The translations under genes were made by a program, and so were the position numbers. The notes under the pieces were generated by a model, which worked only from the letters and a program-made list of their open reading frames with translations, was not told the DNA's origin and did not search any database. Below, one piece after another: positions 1 to 11,352 of a stretch of 64,000 nucleotides of DNA. Numbering within the stretch: the stretch's first letter is position 1; each line of letters opens with the position of its first letter. The DNA is from Parastagonospora avenae f. sp. tritici 18332-5 (Eukaryota > Ascomycota > Dothideomycetes > Pleosporales > Phaeosphaeriaceae): the NCBI GenBank assembly GCA_022559985.1, contig JAFJTR010000050.1, forward strand, positions 62,001 to 126,000. Direction: 5' to 3'.

Positions 1-30
1 AAGAAGAAAAAGAAGAAGAGCAAGGACTAG
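1..30 (+). CDS. C-terminal end of a truncated upstream gene (Lys-rich tail)
   Basis: Read from base 1, the plus strand gives a run of lysines followed by S-K-D and a TAG stop at 28-30. Lys-rich C-termini of this kind are common in fungal nuclear or nucleolar proteins, but nine residues cannot identify the gene. It could also be a chance open stretch in purine-rich 3' UTR. If real, the gene converges on the RNA polymerase III subunit gene that follows on the minus strand. Confidence 0.35.
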   Translation, partial: KKKKKKSKD

Positions 31-302
31 AAATCCTTTGCTCCTTGTTCTCATGTCTTCGTCTGACATTGTATGTTTGGATTCACGTCATGTCAAAATG
101 GGGCCGGCGTTCAAATGGATTGGCGCATAAACGGGTTTGCGACATATTGTGTACTATCTCATCGCTTCTTTATGGTTCTACTTTCTTCATGCATGATGGC
201 TGGTGGTGGAAGGGACGAATACCCGCTAGTCTGCGAGCATACCAATTCCACGTTCAAAAAGTTCAAATGCCCTCGTGATTTGTTCAAGTGTGCATGTGAT
301 GT

Positions 303-1007
303 TCAAGCCTTCTTTCGCCCACCCTTCTTCCTGCCTTTCTTTGATGCGCCCAAGAGCTTGTTCTCGACCTTCTCTGTCTGAATATCCTCCACGCCATCAG
401 GGATCTCCGCTTCTTCTTCGTCAAAGACGTTCTGGCATTTGACCAAGATCTCATGCAGCTGCTCATCTGTAAAGCGCGAGTTGGCCTATCTACACATCAG
501 CTCTCATCTCAAGGCATCCCCCATGAAAAACGATCTTCAAGTAGTGATTTCAGCAAAGACATGACTCACCTCTTCAATGACCAATTCCAGCGTAACCTGC
601 GTCGTGGGCCGCAGATTATACAGCTGCAAGTACTCGGCTTTGTTTAGGCGGTAGTGGGGTGCCAGAGTATGGTAGAGAGAATGCGGGCCCTTGTAAAGCG
701 TCATAGGGCGAGCGGGATGAGTGTCCGCCAGGGCCGCGGTGCTGTAGTCTGGGGTTTGGAGGTAGGCTAGGCCCTGTAGCGTCATTAGACCTCGTTCCAT
801 ATATGTATGTCTGCTGTAACATTGCAACTAGGATTTTGGTTAGAGAGCGGTGGATGTTGTGCTTACATCTCGCAACATGTGGTTCAGGCCGGATGGCAGG
901 TGGCGTTTACGGTCTGTGCCATCGGTGCCGTGGTACTCTGCTTCTTCTTGGCGGAGGTGCAGGAGGACTTCGTGGTTTGAGAGGAGTGCGGATTGGGGGT
1001 TTTTGAT
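303..1007 (-). CDS. RPC17: DNA-directed RNA polymerase III subunit RPC9/Rpc17 (Rpb4/CGRP-RCP family), first exon not resolved
   Basis: This is a subunit of the Pol III stalk, which pairs with the Rpc25 homologue and helps initiation at tRNA and 5S genes in the nucleus. Three minus-strand exons are visible: 867-1007, 570-827 and 303-485. The first carries the N-terminal motif SALLSNHEVLLHLR. The second carries YRLNKAEYLQLYNLRPT, the Rpb4-like HRDC helix region. The third carries RFTDEQLHEIL and ends in a basic KKGRKKGGRKKA tail, as in fungal orthologues. Introns are GTGAGT..TAG (486-569) and GTAAGC..CTAAC..TAG (828-866, only 39 nt). The open frame at 1007 follows a CAG acceptor, so a very short exon with the start codon must lie upstream; I could not place it. 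The visible part is about 193 residues, which fits the family. Confidence 0.88.
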
Positions 1008-3518
1008 CTGGGGGTGTTAGGTACGCACATCATATGGCCGTGGTGAGCTGTGAAAGTGCGAATGATAGTACTAAAGACTGTAGAAGATTCGTCTCTGGAA
1101 GAACCTGTCCTGGGAATGACACGAATGAAATAAGACTGCTATTTAGAAATGACGTTGACCTTTCAACTACTACGTGGGCGCGCAAAGGTAAACCATGAAT
1201 GAAAGATCACTACCTACATGCATAATGAGGTCTTGTGCACCGCCTCAGGTGGCTGTAGACAGCTGCGATGATGTCATGTACAGGTATGGGTATGCACTTC
1301 AAAGCCCAGCGTCGTGTTCTAGAGCACCCGTCGGCGTTGATATTGCATGGCGTTGGTGTTCAAGGGTGAGTAAGAAGATTGGTCAAAGAGGAAAGTTTTG
1401 GATTTAGCGCCTTGGCTTGCGTAGATGGTCTCCCACTCAGGAAGGAACGACTGTAGAAATACGATCGCATGCTCTGGATTCATCTTTACCTGTGCCGTCT
1501 GCTTGAACGAGATCTTTTGTCGCTAACTCAAACGCGCTGCTCTGGAGTGCGCGGACACTCGCATTCGCTGCCTTCACCGCTTCCGGTTTTGCAGCTGGCT
1601 CCCCCGATGACGCTCGTGCGACGCCGTCCTCAAAGTCTCATCTCAAGGGGCACCGAACCATGAGTACTTACACTAGAGCAGAGACCGATGTTAATCTCCC
1701 GGTTCAAAGAGCAGCAGGTTCTGCGAGACAATCTGACAAGAAAGAGCCGATTGACAGGTACGAGCAGAAGCGTGTCGTGTAAGCGCTGATAGGTCGGTGA
1801 GCCTACCTTCAAACCAACACATCTACTAAATCACGAGCAGTAACATCGTCTGGCACACTAGGCACCGAGAACTTGCGCCGAACTCTGGGGATCCGCATCC
1901 TGCTGACATTTTACATTTCCATCGCGGCTCCTTAGCGCCATATGCATGAGCTTATTTTGACAAGAGTGCTCTCGACACCGGCGAGGATCGTGATATATGG
2001 CGTGTTTGCCGTGAAGAAGCACCGGCGCCCTGCACATGGTGACATCGCGTCCTTCGGTATCCGGCCTTGGCAATTACAGTATGAACACATTCCTTGGGCA
2101 CTGCTGACAGAGGGCATACCGTGTGTGGCTTGCCTGTAGCTGGCGACCTGCAGTTACCGAAGTACACGTCGATCACCATCAGAGGCCTCACATCAACCTT
2201 GCCGAAGCATAGCTGTGCGCCAAAGTCCTTCGACCCACCGTTCAGTCCACAGACACCTGTAGTCAGTCAAGACGATCGTCGATGTGCACAGCCTGAAGCA
2301 TCGTCGATAAGGATGCCATTGTGAAAAGACGCGCCTGGGCTTGACAAGAGCTCATGATCGAATAACTTTGCCAGGTCAGCGTGCAGTCATGTACAAGGTG
2401 CAGGTCCAGACTCTAATGGCCCCTGCCTAGGTGATCCCTAGAGCTCGACGGAAACTGACTTGGTAGCGCAAGACCGGACCATGGGCGGCGCTAGTGCTGC
2501 AGGTAGCTGAATCCTCGTCAACAATTGCACCAGGCTGCAGAGATTCAAGGTACATTGTTGTTGTTGCGGAAATGCCTCTCTGAAGGAAGATTTCGCAGAG
2601 TGGGGATGTAAGAGATTTACCGAGGGTAGCGCTGCTGGTGTACTAGGCGTCTATTAACTATTATTAATGAGGGCCAAAATGCCGGACCCAATAGGAGAGT
2701 TTGCTGCAGAGGCGCACAAGGCCCTCTTCGGGAGATGGCAACAGAGGCCTGTCGACTGCGGCTGCCATGTGGCTGAGTTATTTTTCAAACCTTCTGGCAG
2801 CCGAGCAGAGGGACATGGTTGCGAGATATGGGAGCTGACACAGCAATGAGCAGGCAAAGGTACGGGTTGAACCCTACAAGGACAGGTGACAGCTGCTCTA
2901 CACACATGCTGACATGCGCGGCAGGGCGAAAAGAGACACGACACAAGTCAGGCCACTGTGAAGGAAGATGCAAGTAGAGTTCGCCTGGGCAGGCCTAGAT
3001 CCGTCGGTCCTTTGGTGGACCCTGGACGCGCACGGCCTCGTCGCATGATTGGGCTAAACGGCTTTCACTTCTGCACCACACAAACATCTGCAGACAACGC
3101 CGGCGGCCATCGGATCGTGCTGCCTTCGTTCGCAAGGACACCTGCTCAATTGTCCATCACCTGCAGCTAGCCGCCGCGATCGGTTCACTCCTTTGTCTGT
3201 CTCACCACACGACTCGCTCCTTCTTTGATTCATTCCCAGCAATCTTCCGCTGCCGTTGCTGCCGCCCCGCCCAAGTGAGGAAAGCTTGGCCCAAACCCCC
3301 CCGCCCTTCACCACGACACACGGACTACGCAGTGACAAGCCATCGGTTTGGGGGTACGAGTACCAGCGGAGCCACACATTCGGATTCGCCAGCTCGCTTG
3401 TCAGATCTTTCAGCCACGTCTCTCTTCATTGCTCCGCTTCGTCAACTTATCGCGGCCATAGCGTGACTGACCTGGCTGCAAGACATCGAAACCCGCGTGA
3501 GCACAGTCGTCTTCTGAG
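1008..3518. other. Intergenic; upstream region of RPC17 and of the 3.5-kb gene
   Basis: This 2.5-kb stretch must contain the short first exon of RPC17 (somewhere within about 1010-1200). Otherwise I see no frame with recognisable domains. The open frames are short, overlap on both strands and show no splice-supported extension. Bases 3180-3518 are CT-rich, as expected for a fungal promoter and leader ahead of the gene starting at 3519. Confidence 0.45.
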
Positions 3519-5385
3519 ATGACCCAACCTTTGTTATTTCCGTTGCCCGAGACGTGTCTGTTCGACACCTGCACCGAGCAGGGACAAGCAAGAGCTGCTG
3601 CCTCGTCTGCCATCCCAGCGACACCGGACGGTGCTCCCTGTCCCGATGCACCGATACCTCGTGGGTTTGCCGACGTGAACACAGACGAGTGTCCTACCCT
3701 TCTCGATGTTTCTTTCCCACAACCCCAGCCCCTCCCGTTGCCTTGCGCCCAGACTCCGTTCCAGATCCACGAGGATCGACAGCAATTCGATTTAGTTTTT
3801 GCAGACGCTCTCCCCTCAACCAACATTTCGCTGCCCTCGCCCACAGTAATCAAAACAGCGCACAATCTGCGCCTCCCTTCGTTTGATGTGCTGGGCATCG
3901 CTGCACCTCACCCGGACCGCATTCCCTACCAATCCAGTCACTCGTTTTCACCCACAGCGTTAGGTGCTGGCCCGCTCTCGAAGCCTGAGGATCCTCTTCA
4001 TGCACTTAGCCCGCCATTGGAACATCCACCACAGGCTGACCCGGCGGCCGAATCACTTGCATCTAGTCCAAAAGCCGCCAGAGCGCAAGTGGACCGCATC
4101 ATCTCGACCTTCACCCCTCCATCGGAGCCGGGGGCGTTCCATTGGGGCCCCCTCCTGAACGTGAGGCCGGCTGAACTAGGCTCTCCACCCAGTTCTGATC
4201 CCGGCGCGTCGCCAAATCTCACCCTCACTGCTAGTGCGACTGCACCAGGTCAAGCGCCGATCATTGTGCCTACGCCTGCTGAATTTGGTGACGCCATGAG
4301 CATCTCGGTGTGGGTTGAAGAGGCCAAGAACACCATCAGTATGTGCATGGACATCCGACTACACTTTCCGTTGCTAATGCTCTGTAGTTGAGAGGTCAGG
4401 ATGTTTGGAACTGACTTCGGTCAAAGTTCTGTCTCATGCGTTACCATGCCCATCATTGACTGGCCATCTCTTCGGCCAGTTGATTGCCGCTATTCATGAT
4501 AGGACCACAACAAGCACCGCGTGGATCAATGTGTTCCATGCTCTGCCCGGCCGGTACACCCTTTCGGATCTTCCAAAGTCGCCACCTTCAACGCCCGGAC
4601 CTGCAGTCGGAGGTGACGAATACTTCACAAGCAAAGTTTTTGATAGCGCTGTTGCGATCCCCGACTACCAGCTGGACTCAAAACTTCTCCCGTCATCTCC
4701 AAGACCTGTCGTACCACCTGGTAGCATCAATATCTCCGTGGTGGAGCGTTACATCCCACCTACCAACACCAATGAGTATGCCGAGATGTTTACGTTCAGA
4801 GGCCGTTCCTTGCTGTATGATCGACTTAGTGAGTTGTCTATTGACAACGGTGTCTTGTTCTTCATCTACCCTACCAAGACAGGTGCCAGGACGTTCATGC
4901 AAAAGTATCTCGGTCCTATCATAGAGCCGCTTCTCCGGAGCGTAACAGTCGTGCACGACCTTCACTCAGAACTGGGCAGGAGTATCGGTCAAATGACTGC
5001 GGTCAACTATCTGGACGAATACGACAAGCTTGAAGAGCACGTCAGGTCCTTCTGCACCAAGGTCGCTGACCATACGAATAATCAAAAGAGCAATTCTGAC
5101 GAGAAGTGCTCCTACAACGTCATTCATGCATCGAGAGAAGAGTTTGCACCAAACAGAGAGGCTTGGGCAGATGACTGGTGGATCAAGCAGGAAAAGCCCC
5201 GCATACGAGACGCCATCACGAAGTACTTCCGCAAGTCGAAGAAGCTCCCTACAGGTGAGCTCACGGGGCCGCATCTTCTCCAAGAGCTCATAGAAGGTGT
5301 TTCAACACGGGAATACGACGACGGTGCGCCGACCGAGGGATTGGAGGTTGGTGTCTTTATTGTCCAGAAAGTACGTCGTACCTAG
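3519..5385 (+). CDS. Conserved-looking fungal protein of unknown function, two exons
   Basis: Exon 1 (3519-4338) and exon 2 (4389-5385) join through an intron with a GTATGT donor, a GCTAATG branch-like site and a TAG acceptor. The junction keeps the frame and reads NTIIERSGCLE. The product is about 604 residues. The first 230 residues are Pro/Ser/Ala-rich and probably disordered. The rest looks globular, with WINVFHALPGRY, EYAEMFTFRGRSLLYDRL, a hydrophobic strand GVLFFIYPTKTG, and WADDWWIKQEKPRIRDAI. There is no signal peptide or membrane segment. The layout (disordered head, compact alpha/beta-like tail) resembles conserved ascomycete hypothetical proteins, but I cannot name a domain. The end is uncertain: the sequence before the stop (AAAGTACGT) could be a splice donor leading to a further exon. 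Confidence 0.72.
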
Positions 5386-6790
5386 TCGGCACAACTACCG
5401 GTTGGACACACACCACCTGCACTCTGTATGCCTCTATGACCGACCACGACCAGTATGTAAGGGCGAGACGAACATCACGACATGAGGAGCAACCTTTTCC
5501 AAGCATGGCTTTCTTATGGAGCTTGTACGACAGCGCGAAACCCGCAAAGCATAGCCCGGCGTTTTCTTATTATTTTACTGAAAGGAACAGGTCAAAAATG
5601 GACACGACGGGAAGGCATTAATGTTAATATGTGCGATATGCGATAACGTCTATATGCATTAATCACACTCGCTCATCGACATGTGACTTGCAATCCGGGT
5701 GACATTACACGTAAACAAGCATTTACATGAACATAGTAATAATTACAGACTCCTTCCGCATCTGCTGCAGCACCAAGATTTAATACAAATTTGATAATCG
5801 GTCGCTAATTGGTAATAGGCTAGCCATCACGACTCCGTCCACACCGCCCATCTTCTTCCTTCACTGTTGTTTGTATTGAAATCCATGTGAAAGCGCTCAT
5901 CCGTCCAAAATTATCATCGCCATCAACTTCTCGCCTAAGTCTCCCGTTCGGTTTTGACAAACAACCACACAGCTGCAGCATGTTATCATAGGTACCAAGT
6001 CGCGTTCTTTGGGCTTTCACTTGCCAGAAGCACTGCGATGGCATGGCGAGAAGGCTTAATACTCGTCTGCAATGTTTCTGGGTGTCAATTCCAATTATCA
6101 AAGAGATGCGCCAGTTGTTCAGGTGAGTATGCAGAGGACCCAAAGTGAGTTGAACGCTCTGGACGTTGTTGAGCAGACGTGAACGCTTACAGGATCCAAT
6201 CGTTGGCGCCAGCTCTCATCCGTTGAGCTTTCTGGCGACCTCCTCATAGTGATCGCTTTTTAAAGAAAAGACAACGGGAGTAGCTCGATAGAACGCTCTG
6301 CTAAACAGTGTGCTCTATATTGCTGACAATCTACCGTGAGCAGCTGGCCTTGTTTCCAATGGCTCAGGGCGTGTGCTAGTTGGTTTTACGCATCCACTCA
6401 TCAACTGATTGCGTACCCTCACGTCAATTTCGCCGGCAGGATCTAAAACAGCGACAGGTATTTCCGGCCGACTAAGTCTGGACTTCTAGACCTTGTACTT
6501 CTCAATATTGTCGTCATGTTTATGGAGCAAGTAGGCTTACTCGCTTTCACACCGAGTCTCGCGGCCGTGCAAACACTTTAGCTTGTACAACACAGGATCA
6601 ACAATTTTCTCGCGATTGCACTGCAGCCTTGGAGGGCACGCTCCGCTTGGCTCACCGCGTCATTGCGGCCTAGCTTTGAGATTAGTATCTGTCACGGCCT
6701 TTCCCCTTCCCCCACTTTCTACGAACCACTTCTCAACTCCAAGCACCATCGACCCCAGTTGATTGCCGAAAACCCACAGGGCCTTCCGCG
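5386..6790. other. Intergenic between the unknown gene and the RING gene
   Basis: No supported gene here. Short open frames on both strands lack domains. The last 100 bases before 6791 are C/T-rich (CCTTTCCCCTTCCCCCACTT), typical of a fungal core promoter and leader for the plus-strand RING gene. Confidence 0.45.
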
Positions 6791-9010
6791 ATGTCAGACC
6801 GCGATCCTAATATAGGCTTCGGTCCCAGTCACCATCCAGCGAAGCCCAACCCTCAGGATCTGAATTTCAACATGACGAGCAGCTTCAACAACACCGCTGC
6901 CGCGAATCAGGCTCAGCCGCATCATCCATTTCATCTCCCTGCTCTGTACAACTCAGCAACAAACGCTCCCCATACCAGCCTCAACCCGTACCACCTTCAT
7001 ATGCCTAGGCACGCCGAAGGTAGCTTCGATCACTACAACTCCCCTACGGCAGGCCTACATCAGGCTCTTTCACGTGATTACGGAGTAGGCCACACGTCAG
7101 CAGTACAAGCTCCAGAATGGAGCCAGATCTTGGTGCTCAATCTGGCTGTAGAGGAGGACATACCGATCGGAGAGGATTCACGATATTCAACTGCGCCTGC
7201 GCAAGCTACCCAGGATAGAATGCGCAATCCTCCTTCTGCGAGTATGGCGACAGCAAATACCCTGGAGTCTGAGCACGCGCATTCAGGACGCCACATGCGA
7301 CCCAGAGCGGCCCAAACCACGGCGAACACATATCCACCACCAATAGTTCAAGATTCGATGTATCGTGCACAACACTACCCGTTTAGCAATTCGCAAGGCA
7401 GTGAACAGCCCCAGCCCTCAGAGCAAGAACAACCATATACGATAAACCGTCCAGACAACGGGGCAGAGTCACTGGGATTTGGTTCACTTCCGTACCAGCC
7501 GCGCACACCCATTTGGGCTGTTCCAACCGAGCCCGCCACTGCTCATAGAGGACATCATACTCGTGGCAATGGGCCGAGTACCGCATCTCTTCATGACCAA
7601 GGCTACTCTTTTGACTCATTCCCTGGTCTTGAGTTCAATGAGGCGTTCCAGCAGCCGTTCTTCCGGGAAAAGACAAACTCTTCCGTGCCCATGGTGCCAC
7701 ACACTGGCCACTCTGGCTTCTCTCAGGATGTCCGGCAAGACTTCTCTCGGCCTCCGCAACTGCAATGGTCCCATGGAGTGAACCATTCATCATCAGCTGC
7801 TCAAGTTGGCATGGAATTGGCACCAACATCTTTTGACCCGCTGCCTCCCGCAGGTAGACGAAATTTCATGCAGGCTATGGAGTATGCCACAGCCACGGCT
7901 ATGCCGTTTGCTTATCAGCATGTCCAGCAAGAGCACGGCGCATCCTTGAGGCTCCCAGCAGACGGTGTCGAGCGAGTCGCCGCATCCGCTAACGGCGCGC
8001 AATCCCAGAGCCATGCGCAACCAACGCCAGTTGTGATGGGTCCTATCCGGGCTACTCGACGCCTTCCGCGACCCGATCTACGACGGCCACCAAAACCTGC
8101 CCAGGTACAGCACTTCACCGTACTGCTGGCCGACGACGCATGCCACGATAAAGAGTGCCCAATTTGCCAGGATCCTTACAACGACGGCGACCATCCAGCC
8201 ATTCGAATGCAGCACGTGCCATGTGATCATGTGTTCGGCTTGAAGTGTATCCAAGAATGGGTCAACAGCGGTATGCAGAACGCACATCTCTGCCCATCAT
8301 GTCGTCAGAGCATAACTGGCGCGCTCTCACGAGCGACAAAGGGACGTTCACATCATAGAGCGGCGGTTCTTGCACGTAGACAGCCCCGAGCAGGGTCACA
8401 ACGAGCCAGTGCTGTTGACGCACATCGAGCCGCAGATCGTCAGGATCCTCTAGCCGTATATGCTGAGGCGCCAGATGCTGGAGAAGTTGTGGCGCAGCGT
8501 GCGCTTCGAGTAGCGGCAGTGCGCTCTGATATCAGCCTTTTGGACCAGCGAATCGCAAGCGCATCTCCTCAGCTCGAGCCCGTTCAAGATACAAACAACC
8601 TAGGGCACCGAGCAAACACCCCTCGACCAAGACTCACTATCCGGGAGCGAATCGAACATCTTCAGCGTACTCGGGGTCATCCTCAGCAAGCAACTGCCAC
8701 CTCTTCTCTTTCTGTGCCAGCTCCGACGGCAACTGCAGTACCCGACCAACAACAGCATACGCAACGCCAACTCGAACACACCTTCGTTGCTCATAGCCAT
8801 GAGCTGGCGAGGTTCGACGGCGCTGCAGCTCGGTTGGCAACGAGAGCACAAAACTTGAACCACGAAGATGCAGTTCATCTGGTAGCTCAACTTTCGATGC
8901 GTCGCACACTGTTACTCTCGCGACAGGCTGAGCAGTACATGGCCCTTGATCGCCAAGTACAGCGCGACAATCGTGAGCGTGCGGACGAACATGCGGCTCT
9001 TCGGCACTGA
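6791..9010 (+). CDS. RING-finger protein, probable E3 ubiquitin ligase, 739 aa
   Basis: This is a single uninterrupted frame from ATG 6791. Residues 1-440 are His/Gln/Pro/Ser-rich and probably disordered. A RING domain lies at about residues 450-506: CHDKECPICQD, then PCDHVFGLKCIQEW, then LCPSCRQ. One usual Zn-ligand His after CDH is Gly (CDHVFG), a variant I believe is common in fungal RINGs. The C-terminal 230 residues are Arg/Ala/Gln-rich with helical heptads. RING proteins of this build recruit E2 enzymes and ubiquitinate partner proteins; no substrate can be inferred. A second, unrelated RING protein of similar length lies at 28.6 kb. There is no signal peptide or membrane segment, so it is probably nuclear or cytosolic. 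Confidence 0.83.
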   Translation: MSDRDPNIGFGPSHHPAKPNPQDLNFNMTSSFNNTAAANQAQPHHPFHLPALYNSATNAPHTSLNPYHLHMPRHAEGSFDHYNSPTAGLHQALSRDYGVGHTSAVQAPEWSQILVLNLAVEEDIPIGEDSRYSTAPAQATQDRMRNPPSASMATANTLESEHAHSGRHMRPRAAQTTANTYPPPIVQDSMYRAQHYPFSNSQGSEQPQPSEQEQPYTINRPDNGAESLGFGSLPYQPRTPIWAVPTEPATAHRGHHTRGNGPSTASLHDQGYSFDSFPGLEFNEAFQQPFFREKTNSSVPMVPHTGHSGFSQDVRQDFSRPPQLQWSHGVNHSSSAAQVGMELAPTSFDPLPPAGRRNFMQAMEYATATAMPFAYQHVQQEHGASLRLPADGVERVAASANGAQSQSHAQPTPVVMGPIRATRRLPRPDLRRPPKPAQVQHFTVLLADDACHDKECPICQDPYNDGDHPAIRMQHVPCDHVFGLKCIQEWVNSGMQNAHLCPSCRQSITGALSRATKGRSHHRAAVLARRQPRAGSQRASAVDAHRAADRQDPLAVYAEAPDAGEVVAQRALRVAAVRSDISLLDQRIASASPQLEPVQDTNNLGHRANTPRPRLTIRERIEHLQRTRGHPQQATATSSLSVPAPTATAVPDQQQHTQRQLEHTFVAHSHELARFDGAAARLATRAQNLNHEDAVHLVAQLSMRRTLLLSRQAEQYMALDRQVQRDNRERADEHAALRH

Positions 9011-11352
9011 GTTAGGCGGTGAGGTGAGCGTGCGCTAGAGGTGATGGAACAAAAATGGTGATGGACAAAATGCAGGGCTAAGCGGAGGTGTGAGCAGCAG
9101 TGCCGGAGAAACTTGTTTCTTCGCAATGACTGCTAAGCACACTCACGTTCCCGTAGAAGATGATGAAAAGTGTTGAAAAATCGGTGTGTCATGCTGTGTT
9201 GCTCCAAGTTCGATTTCATCACGTCATCTGTGTGAACCTTTGGCAGGTCCGCCCTTCGACCGTGTGGAAAGTCTAGATCGAGTTATACGCGATGTGTGAA
9301 AGTTAGTGTTGAATGCGAATGTGCGGAGTTCTTGCGCTTGTAAGTGGCACAGCAGAGCTAGGCTGCAGTCTCTTCAGTAAGCACCTAGATATGTACGGAA
9401 GATAAGTGCCCCCCTCCCACACAAACGTCACGACTTTGCCAGGCCACCACAAAGTGTCGGCAATTGTCTTGTAATTGCAGATTCGGAGGTCGCCATGGGT
9501 ATCGAGTCCGACTCTTAGAGAAACAGGTGGTTTGCGTGCCCTGCGCAGACAAGCAAGACGTGTAAATGAGTCTCAAAGTAGGAAATCTAGATCGATCGAC
9601 TTGTAGCCCCACAACTTACCAAGATACGGGACGTGGTCATACTAACAACACCCTGGCGCCGCAGAGCTGTGACTGCACATCTGATGTTGTGCGCAGTCGA
9701 GCGACCTGCGGATGACCACCACCGAGCTACACTAGTGTGTACGTAAGGGCTGGACTCATGTTCACTACTGATCCTGGCGCCAGGTTCTGCAATTTGATCT
9801 GCACGAATGCCGTTGTACGTGGATAGTATGTAGCTTGCAAACAGTCAGTCAGGAGGGCTGTAACACCTTCGTCCATAGGTGTGCACATGCTAAAGCCTTC
9901 AGGAGCCCGACAATCATCTCGTGGCCAATGGCATTTAGAAAGGCGCTTTAGTCCCCCGAGCTTTTGTCATGTGCTATTATACTTCCTTGCAAGTACAAAG
10001 CTGTGGAGTTCTTGTTGACAATGCCATTCTTTCCATCATCGCGTCTAGACGATTGAGCATGCATGGCCAGGATCATTACGGAACGGCAACGGATAGTAAC
10101 TTCTTTGGCGCCTCTACGGTCGTCTTTGCAAATATTATGACGTGAATGCATGCAGACTCAAGAGGCGTTCTCGTGGACGTTTTCGAGTCATATACAGTCA
10201 CATGTGCAGCATTTTCGTCATGCATGCACTCTTTATCAATATCGGCTCCTCAAACCCGGTTGTTGTTATTGATTGATGCCCAAGATTCAAAAGTTGATGA
10301 AGCAAGAAGCATGCATCAATTTGCGGGGCACACTAACGACGTGGTGGCAAGAAGAGCGACACGTTGGGCGGGAGGGCACAGACCAAGGGGCAGGAGAAAC
10401 GAAAGCCACGTGTCTTGGCATCCTGTTCACTCCAAGCAAACGTCGCCCTGGCTTACGACAGCAAGGATGGCCATTCTCCTCAACCGTGTATCCGGATTTG
10501 TTGAGATGCTTTCGACTTATCGACGTGCAGTTATCGATAGCAGTTGCGCCTAGGGCTGGTAGTTGAAACACTGGCGTGTGCGGCACGGCGGAAGCTCCGC
10601 AGCAACCATGTCGCCGAGCTGCAGCCCCGAACGGTGTTCCGAGCAACCGACCATCCACGACGCTTCCAAGTCATTTCAAACGTAAAGTGAACAAGCATGA
10701 CATGTCTGTGATTCGTTGATGCATCACATCCCAAAATCTCCGCACGACCTGGATCCATAGCGGATGCTGGGCCGAACTGGCATCTGACATCCAGACACTG
10801 ACAGACTTTGACGTTTACTCCACCTCTGAGGTGAAGCAAGGCGCGAAGTGAGACCCAAATTTCGAAGGTGGGAATGAGGTGCAGCACTTTGAAACTATGG
10901 CAAATGCTGTGTCCCACACACGCTCATCTCAGATTGGGCGAACCTCTCAAAAATGTCTGATCAACGCGCTGGGCAGCAGGTGTGGAGGCGTGAACTAAAA
11001 TCCGGTGTGCCTGATTTAGCGCGCTGATCCTCTTCGTCATCACAGCCATGGCGTTCAGGAACAGAACTTGTGGGCACCTCGGGATCATCACTGAGTTGAT
11101 CTGAGAGGAGCAGCTTTCGCCGGATCGGCGGAGTACAAAAGGACGCTCCTTGCCCTTGCATACTCACCAGGCTTTCTACGCTGAACCCACAGTCACTCTC
11201 TTCAGTCATTCGTTGACCAATCAGTCTTTCACATAGCTCTGGAGCTATTGCCGTTCACTGTTCTTCATTCTTTACTTAGCCGATACTTTCTGGCGACACA
11301 TACTACCAAACAATACCAACCTGATCAACCATACCATCAACCATCAACCACT
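9011..11352. other. Intergenic upstream of the first AA9 gene
   Basis: A 2.3-kb stretch with no recognisable gene. Several overlapping 80-130 residue frames around 10.1-10.9 kb occur on both strands at once and show no domains or codon pattern. Bases 11240-11352 look like promoter and leader of the AA9 gene: C/A-rich, ending in a repeated CCATCAACCA just before the ATG. Confidence 0.45.

Noticed and set aside
10146..10917. Overlapping 90-135-codon frames on both strands
   Set aside because: Simultaneous openness on both strands with no motif; looks like GC-rich chance frames.
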